Assembly (NCBI GenBank): GCA_016297005.1
Contig: JAEDHK010000004.1
Coordinates: forward strand, 115,158-179,157
Direction of reading: 5' to 3'
Length of the DNA: 64,000 bases
DNA from: Clostridia bacterium
GTDB taxonomy: Bacteria > Bacillota > Clostridia > Christensenellales > DTU072
The position numbers and the translations under genes were made by a program. The notes beneath the pieces were generated by a model. It was given only the letters and a program-made list of their open reading frames with translations, was not told the origin of the DNA and did not search any database. Positions 1 through 8,024 of the stretch are shown here, piece after piece (positions within the stretch are counted from its first letter, which is position 1; each line of letters begins with the position of its first letter).

Positions 1-540
1 ACCGTTGGTTTTGCCTTCCTTGCGGAGGATGGTTTCATCTTTGTAATGAATACCGTATCCGTGGTAAGGTTCGGACTTTCTGATAGCCTTGATGTTGGCG
101 GCGATTTGTCCGACAAGCTCTTTACTGATACCCTTAACGGTAATTTCTTCCGGTTTCGGGCATTCAAACTTGATTCCGGCGGGCGCCTTAACGGTGACCG
201 TGTGGGAATAACCGACGCTGAGGACGAGATCCGTTCCCGTCATTTGCGCCTTATAACCGACGCCGGCAAGAACGAGGCCCTTTTCATAACCTTTGGTCAC
301 GCCGACTACCATGTTGTAGATAAGCGCTCTGTAAAGGCCGTGAGCCGCATGCGCCGCTTTGCCGGAGTTTTCCGCGCAAAGAACGTTTACGAAACCGTCT
401 TTGATTTCAAGGTCAATAGCCTTGTTTTCGATGGCCTGAGAAAGAGTCCCGAGCTTTCCGGTCACGGTGACCACTCTGTCGGTGAAATCCACTTTCACGC
501 CGTCTTCGATCTTAATAGGTAATTTACCGATTCTCGACAT
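1..540 (-). CDS. rplF: Ribosomal protein L6 (uL6), C-terminus cut by window edge
   Basis: Large-subunit protein that binds 23S rRNA near the sarcin-ricin loop and the factor-binding site. The frame is open for all 180 codons from the ATG at 538-540 to the window edge. It begins MSRIGKLPI and reaches the family's usual C-terminal stretch (TILRKEGKTNG), so only the last few residues and the stop are outside. An AAGGAGG ribosome binding site lies just upstream. It is the last visible gene of the S10-spc operon, directly after S8. Confidence 0.97.
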   Translation of the reverse strand, partial: MSRIGKLPIKIEDGVKVDFTDRVVTVTGKLGTLSQAIENKAIDLEIKDGFVNVLCAENSGKAAHAAHGLYRALIYNMVVGVTKGYEKGLVLAGVGYKAQMTGTDLVLSVGYSHTVTVKAPAGIKFECPKPEEITVKGISKELVGQIAANIKAIRKSEPYHGYGIHYKDETILRKEGKTNG

Positions 541-550
541 AATATCCTCC

Positions 551-955
551 TTACCAGATATAAGCGAGTACTTCGCCGCCGACTTTTTCGGCACGAGCCT
601 TCTTGTCGGTCATGATGCCCTTGGACGTAGAAATGATCGCAATACCAAGTCCGTTAAGAACTTTCGGAAGTTGGTCGACGCGAGCATAGATACGCAAACC
701 GGGACGGGAAATTCTACGAAGACCGGAAATGACCTTGCTGAAGTTCGGTCCGTATTTCAATTCGATCAAGATATTATCCTGTACGCCCTTTTCGTCTTTG
801 ACGACGGTTGCGCTCTTGATATAGCCCTCTTCAACGAGGATATCGGCGATAGCCTTCTTGGCGGCGGACATAGGAACGATAACCGTTTCGTGCCTGGCCG
901 TCAGACCGTTTCTGATACGGGTCAGCATATCTGCGATGGGATCTGTTAATGCCAT
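551..955 (-). CDS. rpsH: Ribosomal protein S8 (uS8)
   Basis: Small-subunit primary binding protein that folds the central domain of 16S rRNA. In E. coli it also represses spc operon translation. The 134-residue product starts [17 protein letters not shown], a hallmark S8 N-terminus, and ends with the typical [11 protein letters not shown]. Length is normal for the family. It lies between S14 (upstream) and L6 with gaps of about 10 bases, each holding a GGAGG-type ribosome binding site, as in other bacteria. Confidence 0.98.
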   Translation of the reverse strand: MALTDPIADMLTRIRNGLTARHETVIVPMSAAKKAIADILVEEGYIKSATVVKDEKGVQDNILIELKYGPNFSKVISGLRRISRPGLRIYARVDQLPKVLNGLGIAIISTSKGIMTDKKARAEKVGGEVLAYIW

Positions 956-968
956 AATATACCTCCTC

Positions 969-1154
969 TTACCAACTTGCCTTTTTGACTCCGGGGATCT
1001 CGCCCTTATAGGCCAGTTCTCTGAAGCATACTCTGCAAATACCGTATTTTTTCAGAACAGCGTGGGGACGACCGCAAATCGTGCAACGGGTATATTCTCT
1101 GGTGGAGAACTTTTGCGGACGAGCCTGCTTGTTTTTCAGTGCTTTTTTTGCCAT
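969..1154 (-). CDS. rpsZ: Ribosomal protein S14, zinc-binding short form
   Basis: Small-subunit head protein. The product is 61 residues (start [10 protein letters not shown]), the length of the zinc-containing S14 type. A C-x2-C ... C-x2-C zinc site is visible (CTIC and CRVC, 12 residues apart). The start at 1152-1154 is chosen because GGAGG lies six bases upstream. A longer in-frame extension (MPSRRYN) would read through that site and overlap the end of L5, so it is rejected. Gram-positive genomes commonly carry this form in the spc operon. Confidence 0.97.
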   Translation of the reverse strand: MAKKALKNKQARPQKFSTREYTRCTICGRPHAVLKKYGICRVCFRELAYKGEIPGVKKASW

Positions 1155-1164
1155 ATTGTACCTC

Positions 1165-1719
1165 CTACTTGGCAAAAGGCATACCGAGTTGTCTGAGCAG
1201 CTCTTTTGCCTCTTCGTCGGTGTTAGCCGTAGTTACGATGCAAACGTCGAAGCCTCTGACTTTTTCGATCTGATCGTAAGAAATTTCCGGGAACATAAGT
1301 TGTTCTTTGATGCCGAGAGCATAGTTTCCTCTTCCGTCAAAGCTGCTTCCGGGCACGCCTTTAAAGTCGCGGACGCGGGGAAGAGCGATGCTGACGAGCT
1401 TATCGAAGAAGTTCCACATCTTCTCGCCACGCAAGGTTACGGCCGCGCCGACGGTCATTCCGTCGCGGACCTTAAAGTTGGCGATGGACTTCTTCGCTTT
1501 GGTTTCGATCGGCTTTTGTCCGGCGATCTTTTCTAACTCGCTGACAGCGATCTGAACGCTCTTGGAGTTATCCTTGATGTCGCCCAAACGCATATTCAGG
1601 ATGATCTTTTCCATCTTAGGAACCTGCATAACGTTCTTATATCCGAAGGTCTTTTGCAAAGCGGGAACGACTTCGGTTTTGTAACGAACCATCAATCTGT
1701 TTTCATATTTATCAGCCAT
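1165..1719 (-). CDS. rplE: Ribosomal protein L5 (uL5)
   Basis: Binds 5S rRNA and helps form the central protuberance of the 50S subunit. It also contacts P-site tRNA. The product is 184 residues (family about 180). It carries characteristic stretches such as [40 protein letters not shown] and a C-terminal [13 protein letters not shown]. It sits between L24 and S14 as expected, and its stop lies just upstream of the S14 ribosome binding site. Confidence 0.98.
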   Translation of the reverse strand: MADKYENRLMVRYKTEVVPALQKTFGYKNVMQVPKMEKIILNMRLGDIKDNSKSVQIAVSELEKIAGQKPIETKAKKSIANFKVRDGMTVGAAVTLRGEKMWNFFDKLVSIALPRVRDFKGVPGSSFDGRGNYALGIKEQLMFPEISYDQIEKVRGFDVCIVTTANTDEEAKELLRQLGMPFAK

Positions 1720-1733
1720 TGTCGTTTACCTCC

Positions 1734-2120
1734 TTACTCAGCTTTTTCCGCAGCTTTCTTCTTGCGGACGGTAGCTTTTGCCTTCTTGACTTCTTTGGGC
1801 TTCTTGGTTTCGAGAACCGCGCCGCATTCGCACATACGAACTTTCTTGCCGTCTACGACGCCGTGCTTAACGCGGGTCGCGTTGCCACAAACGGAACAAA
1901 CCGGCATAAGATTAGAAACGTCGTAGGTGCGGGGCAGATCGACGATACCGCTCTTGTCGTTGGCCTTTCTGGCCTTGACCGCTTTCTTATTAATAAGCAG
2001 TCCCGCTCCCTCGACGGCAGCCCTGCCGTCGGCGCTTACGGAAAGGACCTGTCCGAATTTGCCTTTATCTTGTCCGGCGATAATTTTTACATAATCGTCT
2101 TTTCTGATACTGTACTTCAT
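1734..2120 (-). CDS. rplX: Ribosomal protein L24 (uL24) with Lys/Ala-rich tail
   Basis: Assembly-initiator protein of the 50S subunit with an N-terminal KOW motif (KDDYVKIIAGQDKGKFGQV). At 128 residues it is longer than the usual 100-105. A four-cysteine ribbon-like pair (CSVC and CEC) flanks the segment after the KOW fold, and the last 25 residues are a basic tail rich in Lys and Ala. The tail probably contacts rRNA (inference). Neighbours are L14 upstream and L5 downstream. Confidence 0.97.
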   Translation of the reverse strand: MKYSIRKDDYVKIIAGQDKGKFGQVLSVSADGRAAVEGAGLLINKKAVKARKANDKSGIVDLPRTYDVSNLMPVCSVCGNATRVKHGVVDGKKVRMCECGAVLETKKPKEVKKAKATVRKKKAAEKAE

Positions 2121-2130
2121 TATTTACCTC

Positions 2131-2499
2131 CTACAGCACTTCGGGCGCGAGAGAAATGATCTTCATGTAATCTTTGTCTCTCAATTCTCTTGCGATGGGT
2201 CCGAAAATACGGGTGCCGACGGGCTGCTTCTGGTTATCGATGATAACAGCGGCGTTATCGTCGAAGACGATGTGGGATCCGTCCGCTCTCATGATGCCCT
2301 TATGGCTGCGAACGATGACCGCTTTGACCACTTGGCCCTTCTTAACGGTGCCGCCCGGGGTTGCGTTCTTAACCGAAGCGACGATGACGTCGCCGATATT
2401 ACCCGATCGTACGTAAGAACCGCCCAGGACTCTGATACACATGATCTCCTTTGCTCCGGAGTTGTCGGCTACATTTAATCTGGTTTGGGGTTGTATCAT
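2131..2499 (-). CDS. rplN: Ribosomal protein L14 (uL14)
   Basis: Fivefold beta-barrel protein at the 30S/50S interface that forms an intersubunit bridge. The product has the invariant length of 122 residues. It begins [18 protein letters not shown], near the family consensus, and ends with the conserved [24 protein letters not shown] region. Gene order S17-L14-L24 is canonical. Confidence 0.99.
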   Translation of the reverse strand: MIQPQTRLNVADNSGAKEIMCIRVLGGSYVRSGNIGDVIVASVKNATPGGTVKKGQVVKAVIVRSHKGIMRADGSHIVFDDNAAVIIDNQKQPVGTRIFGPIARELRDKDYMKIISLAPEVL

Positions 2500-2514
2500 A
2501 ATACTCCTTCCTCC

Positions 2515-2772
2515 TTATTTAGCCTTTTCGATGATTTCCGCGACTCTCCAACGCTTATCTTTGGAGAGAGGACGGGTTTCGATGATCTTGACCTTGTCGC
2601 CGTAACCGCAAGCGTTTTCTTCGTCATGCGCCTTAAACTTCTTGGTCTGCGTGATATACTTTTTATAAAGCGGATGTTTAACCTTGGTAACGACGGCAAC
2701 GACGACGGTTTTGTCCATCTTGTCGCTTATTACCAAGCCGATTCTGCTTTTTCTCAAATTTCTTTCTTCCAT
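2515..2772 (-). CDS. rpsQ: Ribosomal protein S17 (uS17)
   Basis: Primary 16S rRNA-binding protein with an OB fold. The 85-residue product contains the family signature [10 protein letters not shown] and a [20 protein letters not shown] stretch typical of S17. A GGAGG-type site precedes the ATG. It follows L29 and precedes L14 in the operon, with short gaps. Confidence 0.98.
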   Translation of the reverse strand: MEERNLRKSRIGLVISDKMDKTVVVAVVTKVKHPLYKKYITQTKKFKAHDEENACGYGDKVKIIETRPLSKDKRWRVAEIIEKAK

Positions 2773-2782
2773 CTGTTACCTC

Positions 2783-3025
2783 CTATTTCCTCTTAGCCGC
2801 GCCTTTTTTCTTGGTGACCTGGGGTTCGACGCTCAGTCCGAGCTCGCGCTGACGAAGAATGGTCTTGATCTTAGCGATGTCATGTCTGCATTCGGTCAGC
2901 TTTGCGGGACTTTCGAGTTGGTTGGTCGCATGCTGGAAACGAAGGTTGAACAATTCGGCTTTTTTCTCGTTGAGCTTCTGAGTCAACTCTTCTGTGCTCA
3001 TTTCAAAAAACTTAACAGCTTTCAT
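2783..3025 (-). CDS. rpmC: Ribosomal protein L29 (uL29)
   Basis: Two-helix protein at the peptide exit tunnel, where nascent-chain factors dock. I place the start at 3023-3025 ([14 protein letters not shown]), giving 80 residues. The start codon overlaps the L16 stop by one base (TAATG), a usual coupling signal here. The frame can be extended 17 codons upstream, but that adds an arginine run that is only the antisense reading of the L16 3' end. A basic tail (KKKGAAKRK) makes it longer than the usual 65 residues. Confidence 0.96.
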   Translation of the reverse strand: MKAVKFFEMSTEELTQKLNEKKAELFNLRFQHATNQLESPAKLTECRHDIAKIKTILRQRELGLSVEPQVTKKKGAAKRK

Positions 3026-3459
3026 TACTCTTCTCCTCCTCCGTCTTCTACGCTTTCTTTCTTCATGAACTTGCACTTGATGGGCAACTTATTGGCAGCC
3101 AGTCTCAGGGCTTCTCTCGCGGTGGCTTCGGGAACTCCGGCCATCTCGAAAAGTACTCTGCCCGGTTTGACTACGGCGACCCAGTATTCCGGACTACCTT
3201 TACCGGAACCCATTCGAGTTTCGGCGGGCTTCTTGGTCACCGGCTTGTGGGGAAAGATATCCACCCAAACCTGACCGCCACGTTTGATATATCTGGTCAT
3301 AGCAACACGGGCCGCTTCGATCTGGTTACTGGTGATCCAGCTGGGCTCCGTCGCGACGAGACCGTATTCGCCGTAAGCGATGACGTTGCCTCTGGTGGCC
3401 TTACCGGTCATCCTGCCGCGCTGTTGCTTTCTTCTTTTAACTCTCTTAGGCATTAACAT
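3025..3459 (-). CDS. rplP: Ribosomal protein L16 (uL16)
   Basis: Large-subunit protein needed for late 50S assembly and positioning of A-site tRNA. It has 144 residues and starts [17 protein letters not shown], matching the family start. The signature segments [19 protein letters not shown] and RMGSGKG are present. The stop overlaps the L29 start by one base. Confidence 0.99.
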   Translation of the reverse strand: MLMPKRVKRRKQQRGRMTGKATRGNVIAYGEYGLVATEPSWITSNQIEAARVAMTRYIKRGGQVWVDIFPHKPVTKKPAETRMGSGKGSPEYWVAVVKPGRVLFEMAGVPEATAREALRLAANKLPIKCKFMKKESVEDGGGEE

Positions 3460-3461
3460 AA

Positions 3462-4118
3462 TCAGTTATTACCTCCTTTTGCTTTTTTCCCGAAGACCTC
3501 GCCCTTGTAGATCCATACCTTAACGCCAATAGCGCCGTAAGTGGTATGAGCGGTAGCGAAGCCATAATCGATATCCGCGCGGATGGTTTGCAGCGGGATA
3601 CTTCCTTCGCTGTAATGTTCGCTACGGGCGATCTCGGCGCCGTCGAGACGGCCGCTTACCATCGTTTTGATACCCTTGGCGCCGGCCTTGGTGGCACGCA
3701 TCATGACTTGACGCATAGCACGACGGAATTGGATTCTCTTTTCCAGCTGATCGGCGATGTTTTCGGCGGCGAGTTGAGCGTCGATATCTACTTTCTTAAC
3801 TTCATGAACGTTGATATTGACTACCTTGCCGACGGCGATCTTTTCGACCGTCTTTTTGATCTCTGCGATACCGGCCGCTTCTTTACCGATAGCGATACCC
3901 GGTCTGCCGCAGAAAAGATTGACGGTAATAGAATCGGTCGCTCTTTCGATGGTGATCTTGCTGATGGCGGCGTTGTAGTACTTCTTCTTCAACGTCGTTC
4001 TGATATCATTATCCTGTTTGATATAAGTCGCAAACGTCTTCTTATCGGCATACCATTGGGTGTCCCAATTGGAGATAACGCCTACTCTCAAACCATGCGG
4101 ATTAACTTTTTGTCCCAT
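3462..4118 (-). CDS. rpsC: Ribosomal protein S3 (uS3)
   Basis: Small-subunit protein at the mRNA entry channel with a type II KH domain. The 218-residue product begins [15 protein letters not shown], the standard S3 start. It carries the KH-domain [10 protein letters not shown] loop and the C-terminal [15 protein letters not shown] segment. It lies between L22 and L16 with two bases before L16. Confidence 0.99.
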   Translation of the reverse strand: MGQKVNPHGLRVGVISNWDTQWYADKKTFATYIKQDNDIRTTLKKKYYNAAISKITIERATDSITVNLFCGRPGIAIGKEAAGIAEIKKTVEKIAVGKVVNINVHEVKKVDIDAQLAAENIADQLEKRIQFRRAMRQVMMRATKAGAKGIKTMVSGRLDGAEIARSEHYSEGSIPLQTIRADIDYGFATAHTTYGAIGVKVWIYKGEVFGKKAKGGNN

Positions 4119-4128
4119 ATTTTCCTCC

Positions 4129-4524
4129 TTATGCCTTGATCTCGTCGAGTACGATGGTAATGTGGCTGGTACGCTTCAACAAACCGCCGGCTCTGCCGTG
4201 CGCCTTAGGAATGTACCTTTTCAGAGTCGGTCCCTGATTGGCGTAGCACTTGGCGACAAAAAGCGTATCAGTGCTGCGGCCCTGGTTGTTTTCGGCGTTG
4301 GCGCCGGCACTTTTGAGGGCCTTCAGGATAGGATCGCAGGAGGACTTATTGAGGTTCTCGAGGATGCCTACGGCCTGACGATAGCTCTTACCGCGAATAA
4401 GATCGAGGACAGCTCTTACCTTGTAGGGAGAAATACGGATGTATTTCGCCGTAGCGTGGGGCAAGCTGTTTTCGGGATTGTTTTCTCTTTGACGGATAGC
4501 TTTGTCATAAATTCTTTTTCCCAT
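4129..4524 (-). CDS. rplV: Ribosomal protein L22 (uL22)
   Basis: Lines the peptide exit tunnel through a beta hairpin. The 131-residue product contains [23 protein letters not shown], a clear L22 core, and a hairpin region ending [20 protein letters not shown]. There is a short N-terminal extension ([18 protein letters not shown]) relative to many homologues. It follows S19 by 11 bases. Confidence 0.98.
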   Translation of the reverse strand: MGKRIYDKAIRQRENNPENSLPHATAKYIRISPYKVRAVLDLIRGKSYRQAVGILENLNKSSCDPILKALKSAGANAENNQGRSTDTLFVAKCYANQGPTLKRYIPKAHGRAGGLLKRTSHITIVLDEIKA

Positions 4525-4535
4525 TGTTGACCTCC

Positions 4536-4814
4536 TTATTTCGAACCGGAAGACTTGCTTCCCGCATGGCCGCGGAACGTTCTGGTAGGAGCGAATTCAC
4601 CCAGCTTTAAACCGACCATATCTTCGGTGATATAAACGGGAACGTGCTTCTTACCGTCGTGTACGGCAATGGTATGTCCGACAAATTCGGGATAAATGGT
4701 AGAAGCGCGAGACCAGGTTTTGATCGGTTTCTTTTCTCCGCTTTCATTCATCGCCAAAATCTTCTTTTTAAGACTCTCGTGAATATACGGGCCTTTCTTT
4801 GTAGATCTGCTCAT
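4536..4814 (-). CDS. rpsS: Ribosomal protein S19 (uS19)
   Basis: Small-subunit head protein that pairs with S13 and contacts L5 in an intersubunit bridge. The 92-residue product starts [15 protein letters not shown] and carries [18 protein letters not shown] and a [14 protein letters not shown] stretch, all diagnostic. Order L2-S19-L22 is canonical. Confidence 0.99.
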   Translation of the reverse strand: MSRSTKKGPYIHESLKKKILAMNESGEKKPIKTWSRASTIYPEFVGHTIAVHDGKKHVPVYITEDMVGLKLGEFAPTRTFRGHAGSKSSGSK

Positions 4815-4822
4815 TTTTCCTC

Positions 4823-5650
4823 CTAATTGATACGCTTGATAATAAATCTGCCGGAGTTCTTTCTCTTGTTACGAGTCTTATACCCGAGAGCAGGTTTGCC
4901 CCAAGGCGTAACAGGACCGGGAAGACCGACCGGGCTCTTACCTTCGCCGCCGCCGTGCTTATGGTCGCAGGGGTTCATGACCACACCGCGTACAGTCGGC
5001 TTGACGCCCATATGTCTCTTTCTGCCGGCTTTACCGAGGCTGATGATCTCGTGTTCGAGATTGCCGACTTGTCCGATCGTAGCTCTGCAAGCAAGCGGAA
5101 CGTATCTCATTTCGCCGCTGGGCATACGAAGGGTCGCTTTCCCGTTCTCTTTTGCCATCAGTTGGCAAGCGCTACCCGCGCTACGAGCGATCTGACCGCC
5201 GTGATTGGGTTGAAATTCGATATTGTGCACCATGGTACCTACGGGGATATCGGCGAGAGCGAGGCAGTTGCCTACTTTAATATCGATATCGCTGCCGCTG
5301 ATAACGGTATCGCCTACCGACAGGCCCAAAGGCGCAAGAATGTATCTCTTTTCTCCGTCGGCATACGCAAGCAGAGCGATGTTTGCCGAGCGGTTGGGAT
5401 CGTATTCGATCGATTTAACGATAGCGGGAACGTTGTCCTTATTACGCTTAAAGTCGATGATACGATATTTTTGTCTGTTACCTCCGCCGATGTGACGAAC
5501 GGTGATCCTGCCGGTCGCATTCCTTCCGCCGGTTTTGGACTTCGACTCCAATAAGCTCTTTTCCGGCTTGGTCGTCGTGATCTCGGAAAAATCGCTTACG
5601 GTATAAGACCTACGGGACGGAGTATACGGTTTAAATCTTTTGATTCCCAT
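4823..5650 (-). CDS. rplB: Ribosomal protein L2 (uL2)
   Basis: Largest conserved 50S protein, required for subunit association and peptidyl transferase assembly. The 275-residue product starts [14 protein letters not shown]. The C-terminal signature [17 protein letters not shown], including the conserved His of the GGGEG loop, is intact. The gap to S19 downstream is only eight bases. Confidence 0.99.
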   Translation of the reverse strand: MGIKRFKPYTPSRRSYTVSDFSEITTTKPEKSLLESKSKTGGRNATGRITVRHIGGGNRQKYRIIDFKRNKDNVPAIVKSIEYDPNRSANIALLAYADGEKRYILAPLGLSVGDTVISGSDIDIKVGNCLALADIPVGTMVHNIEFQPNHGGQIARSAGSACQLMAKENGKATLRMPSGEMRYVPLACRATIGQVGNLEHEIISLGKAGRKRHMGVKPTVRGVVMNPCDHKHGGGEGKSPVGLPGPVTPWGKPALGYKTRNKRKNSGRFIIKRIN

Positions 5651-5664
5651 ATCTTACCTCCTGA

Positions 5665-5955
5665 TTAAGACAAGCTCTCAAAGAAAGCGATGGGCTTGCT
5701 GTCGGCAGTCAATTTTACGTACGCCTTTTTGCAAGCGGACGTCTTACCTTCCGTTCTTCCCATGCGCTTGAGTTTGCCGTCATAGTTTGCTACGTTGACT
5801 TTTTCGACAGATACGCCGAAAACCTTTTCCACAGCCGTCTTGATTTCCGTTTTGGTAGCGGCTTTGGCGACGATAAAAGCATAACTCTTTTCGCCGATTC
5901 CGCTATATCCCTTTTCGGTAAGTACGGGCTTAATGATAATATCGTATGCGTTCAT
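5665..5955 (-). CDS. rplW: Ribosomal protein L23 (uL23)
   Basis: Tunnel-exit protein that serves as the docking site for trigger factor and SRP. The 96-residue product has the family start (MNAYDIIIKPVLTEKGY), a helical KAATKTEIKTAVEKVFGV segment and a VEKVNVANYDGKLKRMGR loop. Its ATG overlaps the L4 stop by one base, suggesting translational coupling. Confidence 0.98.
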   Translation of the reverse strand: MNAYDIIIKPVLTEKGYSGIGEKSYAFIVAKAATKTEIKTAVEKVFGVSVEKVNVANYDGKLKRMGRTEGKTSACKKAYVKLTADSKPIAFFESLS

Positions 5956-6584
5956 TATTTATTTGCCTCCTCGAATTTCTCAAGAGCTTCCTTCGTCAAG
6001 AAGATCTTTCCGGCGCGGATGACGTCGTATACGTTGATAAGAGCGACATCGCAGACAGAAGCTTCCGGAAGGTTGCGAGTGGCGATCGTTACGTTTCTGT
6101 TCTCGCTGCCGAGTACGAACATAGCCTTCTTTCCGGCGTCGATCTTATTGCAGATACCGGCCATAAGCTTGGTCTTAGCTTCGGCGATTTCAAGAGCGTC
6201 CAGAACGAGGATCTCGCCGGCGTTGGCCTTTTGGCTGAGAACGCAATAAAGAGCGCGCTTCTTCATTTGCTTATTGATCTTTTTGGAGAAGTCTCTCGGC
6301 TTCGGCGCGAAAACAACGCCGCCGTGACGCCATTGGGGAGAACGAATGCTACCCTGACGCGCTCTGCCGGTACCCTTCTGACGCCACGGTTTGATACCGC
6401 CGCCGGATACCTCGGTACGAGTGAGGGTGCTCTTGGTGCCCTGACGCTTGTTGGCGAGTTGCGCCACAACGACTTGATGCACCAGCGCTTGTTTATCGCT
6501 GCTGAAATCGGCGTTGAAGATCTCGTCGCTTACGGTTACTTTGCCGAGGTCTTTACCTTCGGTGTTAATAACTTTGAGTTCCAT
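5955..6584 (-). CDS. rplD: Ribosomal protein L4 (uL4)
   Basis: 50S assembly protein whose loop reaches the exit tunnel. In E. coli it also represses the S10 operon. The 209-residue product shows the tunnel-loop signature GGGIKPWRQKGTGRARQGS and the RSPQWRHGGVVFAPKPRD segment. It lies between L3 and L23. Whether it regulates its operon in this organism cannot be read from the sequence. Confidence 0.98.
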   Translation of the reverse strand: MELKVINTEGKDLGKVTVSDEIFNADFSSDKQALVHQVVVAQLANKRQGTKSTLTRTEVSGGGIKPWRQKGTGRARQGSIRSPQWRHGGVVFAPKPRDFSKKINKQMKKRALYCVLSQKANAGEILVLDALEIAEAKTKLMAGICNKIDAGKKAMFVLGSENRNVTIATRNLPEASVCDVALINVYDVIRAGKIFLTKEALEKFEEANK

Positions 6585-6595
6585 GATTTACCTCC

Positions 6596-7237
6596 TTACG
6601 CTTTGACGACGACAACGGCGCCTTTTGCGCCGGGCACGCCGCCCTTTATGAACAGCAGGTTACGGGCCTCGTCCACTTTTACGATCTCGAGATTCTTGAC
6701 CGTAACGCGTTCGTTACCCAATTCGCCTGCCATGTGCTTGTTCTTGAAGACTCTGCTCGGGTCGGAGTTGGCCGCCATAGAACCTACGCTTCTGTGGATA
6801 GGACCGGTACCATGAGACATAGAGCCGACGCGTTGCGCGTTCCATCTCTTGATAACGCCGGCATAGCCCTTACCTTTACTCTTGCCCACAACGTCGACGA
6901 TATCGCCGACAACGAAAGAAGAACAAGCGATGGTATCCCCTACCTTATAAGAAGAGATATCGTCAAAGCGGAATTCTTTGAGAACCTTTTTGGGTTCTAC
7001 GCCCGCCTGCTTGAAGTGGCCCTGCGCCTGCTTGCCAACGCCCTTGTAGACGTTTTCTTTGATTTGCTTAACGTCGCCGAATCCGACCTGCACCGCGTTA
7101 TAACCTTCTTTTTCGACGGTTTTAACCTGAACGACGGTGTTGGGGGTTGCTTCGATAACGGTAACGGGAACCATGCGGCCGTCCGCCATGAAGATTTGCG
7201 ACATTCCCAATTTGCGACCTAAAATACCTTTTTTCAT
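6596..7237 (-). CDS. rplC: Ribosomal protein L3 (uL3)
   Basis: Early-assembly 50S protein with a loop reaching the peptidyl transferase centre. The 213-residue product starts MKKGILGRKLGMSQIF, typical of Firmicutes L3. It contains GKGKGYAGVIKRWNAQR and the SMSHGTGPIHRSVGSMAAN signature, where homologues carry a methylated Gln or related residue. It follows S10 by 12 bases. Confidence 0.99.
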   Translation of the reverse strand: MKKGILGRKLGMSQIFMADGRMVPVTVIEATPNTVVQVKTVEKEGYNAVQVGFGDVKQIKENVYKGVGKQAQGHFKQAGVEPKKVLKEFRFDDISSYKVGDTIACSSFVVGDIVDVVGKSKGKGYAGVIKRWNAQRVGSMSHGTGPIHRSVGSMAANSDPSRVFKNKHMAGELGNERVTVKNLEIVKVDEARNLLFIKGGVPGAKGAVVVVKA

Positions 7238-7249
7238 TTTAAGCCTCCA

Positions 7250-7558
7250 TTACAGTTTAATCTGAATATCCACACCCGCGGGAAGATCAAGCTTCATAAG
7301 AGCTTCTACCGTCTTACTCGTGGAATTGTAGATATCAATCAGTCTCTTGTGCGTCCGAAGTTCGAACTGTTCTCTTGCGTCCTTGTACTTATGAGTAGCG
7401 CGCAAAATTGTTACGATTTCCTTTTCGGTGGGGAGCGGGATAGGACCCGAGATGCTCGCGCCAGTAAGCTTAACCGCTTCTACGATCTTAGCTGCCGAAT
7501 TGTCAATCAGATTGTGGTCGTAAGCTTTGAGCTTGATTCTAATCTTTTGACCTGCCAT
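7250..7558 (-). CDS. rpsJ: Ribosomal protein S10 (uS10)
   Basis: Small-subunit head protein that also acts as NusE in transcription antitermination. The 102-residue product starts [19 protein letters not shown] and contains [16 protein letters not shown] and [14 protein letters not shown], both diagnostic. It is the first gene of the operon. The GGAGG site lies directly upstream and the promoter about 170 bases further up. Confidence 0.99.
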   Translation of the reverse strand: MAGQKIRIKLKAYDHNLIDNSAAKIVEAVKLTGASISGPIPLPTEKEIVTILRATHKYKDAREQFELRTHKRLIDIYNSTSKTVEALMKLDLPAGVDIQIKL

Positions 7559-7717
7559 TTTTACCTCCTGTTTTGTAACCTAACGTTTATTTTTGTTGTC
7601 CTTTTTGAGTAAGGTGGCGTCCTTCTCTCAGTTAGTCAAACCGGTCGTGCCGGAATGTAAGTCCTCGGAAACTATCCGCGTGTATCGGTAACCTTCCGAA
7701 TCATCCCTATAGGACAA
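7559..7717 (-). promoter_or_regulatory. Leader (5' UTR) of the S10 operon
   Basis: About 160 bases separate the predicted transcription start from the S10 start codon, with no plausible reading frame. Short GC-rich palindromic pieces occur (for example CCGG-tcgtg-CCGG near 7651-7663), but I cannot assign a known leader class. Its length leaves room for attenuation or ribosomal protein binding. Confidence 0.5.
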
Positions 7718-7724
7718 CAGCAGT

Positions 7725-7753
7725 ATTTTACACAAAAACGGCCTTTGTGTCAA
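7725..7753 (-). promoter_or_regulatory. Promoter of the S10-spc ribosomal protein operon
   Basis: On the minus strand a perfect -35 box (TTGACA, 7748-7753) is followed after exactly 17 bases by TAAAAT (7725-7730), one mismatch from consensus. The spacer holds a 7-bp inverted repeat, ACACAAA (7730-7736) and TTTGTGT (7744-7750), between and partly inside the two boxes. Expected start of transcription is near 7718. Confidence 0.8.
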
Positions 7754-8024
7754 ATGTTTTTACCATGTTTTTTTGAATATTTTTACCTGAAACTATCCGG
7801 GTGTGGCCATATGGTTTTTTACTCCTTAAAATGGAGCTCTTGCCCTCTTTTCTGCCGGTCTTTTGTTAAATTGGAAATAAAATCGACGATTTTTTGTCTT
7901 TCGTTTCTCGGACCCGTAATAAAAACATTACCGATGAGGCAGAAAGATTTTCAGACGTTTCGTTTTCGACCGTACGAGGTTTTCTCCGAAGCCCGTCCGG
8001 ACTTCGGAGAAAAGTCGTTTTTTA
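7754..8024. other. Intergenic region between the giant gene and the S10 promoter
   Basis: This 270-base AT-rich stretch has no convincing gene. It holds one 12-bp inverted repeat next to the giant gene stop. A copy of the 15-base pattern AAACTATCCGsGTGT lies near 7790-7804, with a second copy near 7669-7683 inside the S10 leader. No function is assigned to the pattern. Confidence 0.5.
7980..8013 (-). terminator. 12-bp inverted repeat after the giant gene, possible terminator
   Basis: The perfect stem TTTTCTCCGAAG / CTTCGGAGAAAA encloses a 10-base loop and begins 12 bases past the stop of the giant gene. On the minus strand no U tract follows the stem. On the plus strand a T6 run (8018-8023) does follow. 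It is therefore a weak intrinsic terminator for the giant transcript and could instead be a 3'-end stabilising stem or block antisense transcription. Confidence 0.5.

Noticed and set aside
3026..3076. Arginine-run extension of L29
   Set aside because: It is the out-of-frame reading of the L16 3' end. The MKAVKFF start overlaps the L16 stop in the usual way.
1..7558. Plus-strand frames opposite the ribosomal protein genes
   Set aside because: All lie opposite highly conserved genes and have no known product.
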